Positions 60,798 to 64,000 of a DNA stretch of 64,000 bases are shown piece after piece. The position numbers and the translations under genes are program-made. A model generated the notes under the pieces. That model saw only the letters and a list, made by a program, of their open reading frames with translations. It searched no databases and was not told where the DNA came from. How positions within the stretch are numbered: position 1 is the stretch's first letter; every line of letters starts with the position of its first letter. Location of the stretch: contig CAIIXF020000010.1 in the NCBI GenBank assembly GCA_903813345.2, forward strand, positions 9,600,349-9,664,348, written 5' to 3'. Source of the DNA: Owenia fusiformis (lineage: Eukaryota > Annelida > Polychaeta > Sabellida > Oweniidae).

Positions 60798-62999
60798 GAT
60801 TTTCAGCCCAATTTAAAAAAATCGTTTAATTTATAATATTTAATGTATTTAATGTAATTTACAATATTTTCAATAAACAGACCGCAGGTTTGTATAGTAT
60901 GAAAAACAGAACCCTGAAATGTATTTTGACTCCTGGTGTATAAATATTCAAAATAATCAAATTCCTCTGAACAACATGAGGTGGAAAATATAAGTTTTCT
61001 AAGATAAGTCTCCAGATTAAACAATTTGGCATTAAACAGAACTCGAATTTAAATAAACTGAACAACAGGACAGGACTTGAAAAATTCAGCAGCTTTGATC
61101 CAATTTCTGTGATATACCTGTGATATTTGGGTGGAGATAACCCTGGAGTTCCAGGCCAGTGGTTGCGTGACAGGTCCTGCCAGAGAGCAACCCTGTTACA
61201 CTGTAACCTTATGATGAAAGCATCTGAAGCAGTATATCTCAAACAGCACATAACATTATATTGAACATTGCACATTATGTGGAATATTTCACCCTGAACT
61301 AAATACCAAAATCCAAGTTTAAATTCCAGAATTTATTTCGTGGGTTTAAACTTTCTTAATTAAATGTTCCATTAGTTTGGTTAATGTAGTACATTATAAA
61401 ACAAGGGCAAATCCCCATAGAGCGCCATGTTAAACTGATATAAAATGTCAAAACTCTCCATAATCACAGCAGTTTAGTAACATTTTCTCACACATCTCTT
61501 ACTTTAAAAAAATCTCTACAGTCACACCATTTTTTCCCCTCTTCATAGGGGTATGTCAGGCCATGATAGACATATCCTGTACCTGGGTAGGAACCAGGTA
61601 TGATGTTATGGACACAGACTATGGTATGGTGTATAAGATAACATGGGAACATGAACTCAGTGTGGTTCAACTCAAAATCTATCAAATCTCAATGACTGTG
61701 ATCTTTTTCAACATGGACATTTTAAAGGGTTATAAAAACTATCACACAGATATGAAAACTGTGAAATCCATTCACCCATTTTGAAAACTGTCTTTATGGT
61801 GTGTTATAATAGTGATCAAAATGACCTATTTATTAAAACACTTGACCCTCAACGTTAGCCCTGTTTCTGATAGTACATACCCATTCTTTATCTAATAGAA
61901 ATGAGTGAGTGAGGAATGAGTTGTATATTTGGGCATTTTGGAATGAGTTGTATATTTGGACATTTTGAGTGTAAAATGGGCCTCTTGTGAAAGATGAGCT
62001 TTCAAGGCCCTTCAAAGGTTTTCAAAAAGGACATTAAACTTTTCCCACCCCTTGAATAGAGGCTTAAGATACAAGACCATCACTGAGATGTTTGCTCTAT
62101 GTCAAGGTGTTCATACCTGTGCTTCATTGCACTAGCTGTGTGGTAGAGAAGATGGGTCATGGCTGTAGGGGGACAATTTAATCCAACTGATCATCCAATC
62201 ATACCTATCAAGCTAGATAACTTAAACCAATCAAGGCAGCTAGGTATTCCAAGATCAAAAAAGATCCCTCCTCAGGGAGATAACCCTTGTATTTTCATTA
62301 CCACCTTCTTCACCAGTAACCCATACAACACACCATACTATCCCAGAATGCTTCAGATACTTGAATGATTCTGATTGGTCCTTAAACGACTGAGGGTTAA
62401 TGCCTTATGGGATTGGCTGACGCTGATCAGGAACCCTCCCCTTAGGTAGAGCTTTAACTTACAGAGTTGTTGCAATTACCTCTCCAGATTCAATCTTTGG
62501 ATTCAGTTACAATTGAATGAGGTACTTATGTGCTTTGGCCTGGAAAAGATAATTAAATTAAATCTGTTTTCTAAAAGAGCAGTTGTAGTAGCATTGATCT
62601 CAATAGCGGTGGTTTCATCTTCATCAACTGCTTTAACATGCTCAGGCTTTTGTTGATTCTCCCTTTGTGTTGGTTTGCCATTGCATCATGGCATATTACA
62701 CAGAGAAAACTGAAGAATTATTCAATAAGCAGGGAAATCTATGGACATATTTTCCATCAACATCAAAAATAAGGTATATTATACAATGCGAAGAAATCAT
62801 GAAATAATTTCAATTCAGTGAAATAAAGCAAGAAAGAGATAATAACAAAAGAGGTGTTTAATGCATAGTTTCTCTACAAATCTTGCAAATAAAAATATGA
62901 AAATTTCATACATAATTCAGAATTTTAACAATTTTTGAACTACTGAATCCATCTTCTGATGTGTATAACATACACCCCCAATCTGCACAGTATGGTACA

Positions 63000-63120
63000 A
63001 AATGGTACTCTTTGAGTATGGCACCTTGCACCATTCACGGTATCGTAAGGTACCAGACAGTACCATATTCCATGGTACTACCATACAATACCATAGTCAA
63101 AATGGTATAGTAAGGTACAG
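63000..63120. repeat. GGTAC/GTACC-rich degenerate repeat
   Basis: Around ten short words of the type ATGGTAC, GGTACC or GTACCAT in both orientations within 120 bases, for example AAGGTACCAGACAGTACCAT. It is a low-complexity, self-complementary patch of unknown meaning. Confidence 0.6.
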
Positions 63121-63453
63121 TTGCAGATTTGCTATGTAGGATTAAAGGCCACCATGCCTGTAAAGGTGTGAACCAAGTTTCATTTAAAGAACATAAAATG
63201 TGATACCATTGAACTAAAGCAGATAAAACCCCTCTAATTTGGTAACCTTTGTAGCTTATGATGACCTAAGGTGATACAAGAAGGTCCCTTTGCCTAATAG
63301 AAACAAGCCAATAGAAACATCTTGTTTGACTCTTGTGAGAGAAACTGCGATAAAGACCATACTAGTAAAAATGAAAAATTCTTAGATTTTGAAATGACTG
63401 CACATGTACAAAATGCAACCAATGTTGGCAATCTTTTTATTTTTATTTTAAAG

Positions 63454-63705
63454 AGGTCTCGGGGATGGAATATGCATGAGTTACCAATGCTATTGATAGA
63501 GATGAATGATCAAGGGCCACATTTACAGCTTGTTAACAAAGTAAACCCAAACATAGAGAAGCAAGCTAGGGTTGCAAACTTTAACACCCCAAAGCAGGCC
63601 TTTGAAAAAATTCAACAGATATCGTACTTATTTCACATCATATTTTTCCAAAATATAAATGAGCCACTCATTTTCTCCCATCTTTACATAGATGAGAGTG
63701 TCTAA
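63454..63705 (+). CDS. Candidate terminal exon, unidentified protein
   Basis: The frame starts right after a textbook acceptor (TTTTATTTTAAAG, 63441-63453) and stays open in phase 0 for 83 codons, while the other two frames stop early. Peptide pieces are RSRGWNMHELPMLLIEMNDQ, GPHLQLVNKVNPNIEKQARV and FNTPKQAFEKIQQI, with reasonable amino-acid balance until a hydrophobic C-terminal end. A plus-strand candidate exon at 58412-58472 (good acceptor TTGTTTTAG and donor GTAAGG, peptide KSVSCRNLCLTLQDQIAHLK) ends in phase 0 and could feed it. No family is recognised and no AATAAA follows closely. An unspliced reading from an ATG at 63322 is also possible. Confidence 0.28.
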   Translation, partial: RSRGWNMHELPMLLIEMNDQGPHLQLVNKVNPNIEKQARVANFNTPKQAFEKIQQISYLFHIIFFQNINEPLIFSHLYIDESV

Positions 63706-64000
63706 TACAAATATATATGCATCATTTTTTGCTAATTCTTCTCTTCTTTGCTCTATTTTGTAATTTAAAATACAACCCTCATGTTATTTCATCTCCAAAC
63801 AGGTATGTCTAATTAGACGTATCCCCCTCATATGGTAGTCATCAACAAACGCCCTCTACAAAGGTTCAATCTACCTTTCTTTTGGTGTCTTCCTTGAGCT
63901 ATATACTTACCTGTTTTTGTTTTATGTTTTCAATTCCTAACTTTTATATAATAGTAAAAAACAAAATGCTAAACAAAAGCAGGTGATCACGATGCTTTAA

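Noticed and set aside
60859-61275. 138-codon minus-strand frame
   Set aside because: Cys/Phe/Leu-rich and without domain; parts of the block around 61100-61200 are open in several frames on both strands, so the length is not informative.
62159-62368. 69-codon plus-strand frame (MAVGGQFNPTDHP)
   Set aside because: It reads across a CTCAGGGAGATAACCC word that is a repeat-like non-coding motif here; no further support.
1-64000. tRNA, rRNA and snRNA genes
   Set aside because: I looked for A/B-box pairs, rRNA-like conserved strings and cloverleaf-size palindromes and saw none convincing; a tRNAscan or Infernal run would settle it.

Overview
The window is AT-rich animal nuclear DNA: a few short, well-spliced coding exons sit in long non-coding stretches full of minisatellites, hairpin and foldback elements and one dead non-LTR retrotransposon. 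The proteins are metazoan (a COUP-TF nuclear receptor and an RCC1-repeat protein). Recurring AGGGAGATAA-type words and tandem repeats ending in GGAC/GGAT runs suggest a lophotrochozoan, perhaps a mollusc; this is a guess from sequence flavour, not a phylogenetic result.

Layout. (1) 1-5.1 kb: minus-strand NR2F/COUP-TF gene. Exon 1 (DNA-binding domain) is at 3985-4483 and exon 2 (most of the ligand-binding domain) at 2288-2806. The last exon lies beyond the left edge. (2) 5.1-18.7 kb: intergenic upstream DNA of NR2F, with two related clusters of AGGTCA half-sites (8.9 and 9.6 kb), a 28-bp degenerate tandem repeat (6.8 kb) and a GC-rich structured island (13.5 kb). (3) 18.8-29 kb: minus-strand gene for a protein with RCC1 repeats and a long Ser/Thr-rich tail. 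Seven exons join with matching phases, including a 27-nt microexon. The frame stays open for 121 codons past an in-frame TAG in the last exon. The 5' exons were not found. (4) 29-38 kb: no certain gene; minisatellites with 28-, 29- and 44-bp units (the first inside an RCC1-gene intron) and palindromic nuclear-receptor-type sites. (5) 38.5-45.7 kb: a nest of mobile elements: hairpin repeats, a MITE-like family with a second copy at 27.5 kb, a 3-kb foldback carrying a frameshifted reverse-transcriptase element, a second foldback with inverted 15-bp tandem arrays, and a 1.1-kb element with 15-bp terminal inverted repeats enclosing 145-bp tandem repeats. (6) 45.7-64 kb: mostly unexplained non-coding DNA with a 234-bp higher-order repeat and a 158-bp repeat, plus a few weak candidate exons on both strands.

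The two real genes share orientation but show no sign of acting together. I see no CRISPR array, rRNA, convincing tRNA or prokaryotic feature. The observations most worth following are the in-frame TAG with a long open extension, the duplicated half-site clusters upstream of a nuclear receptor gene, and the foldback elements. No clearly new biological system was found.
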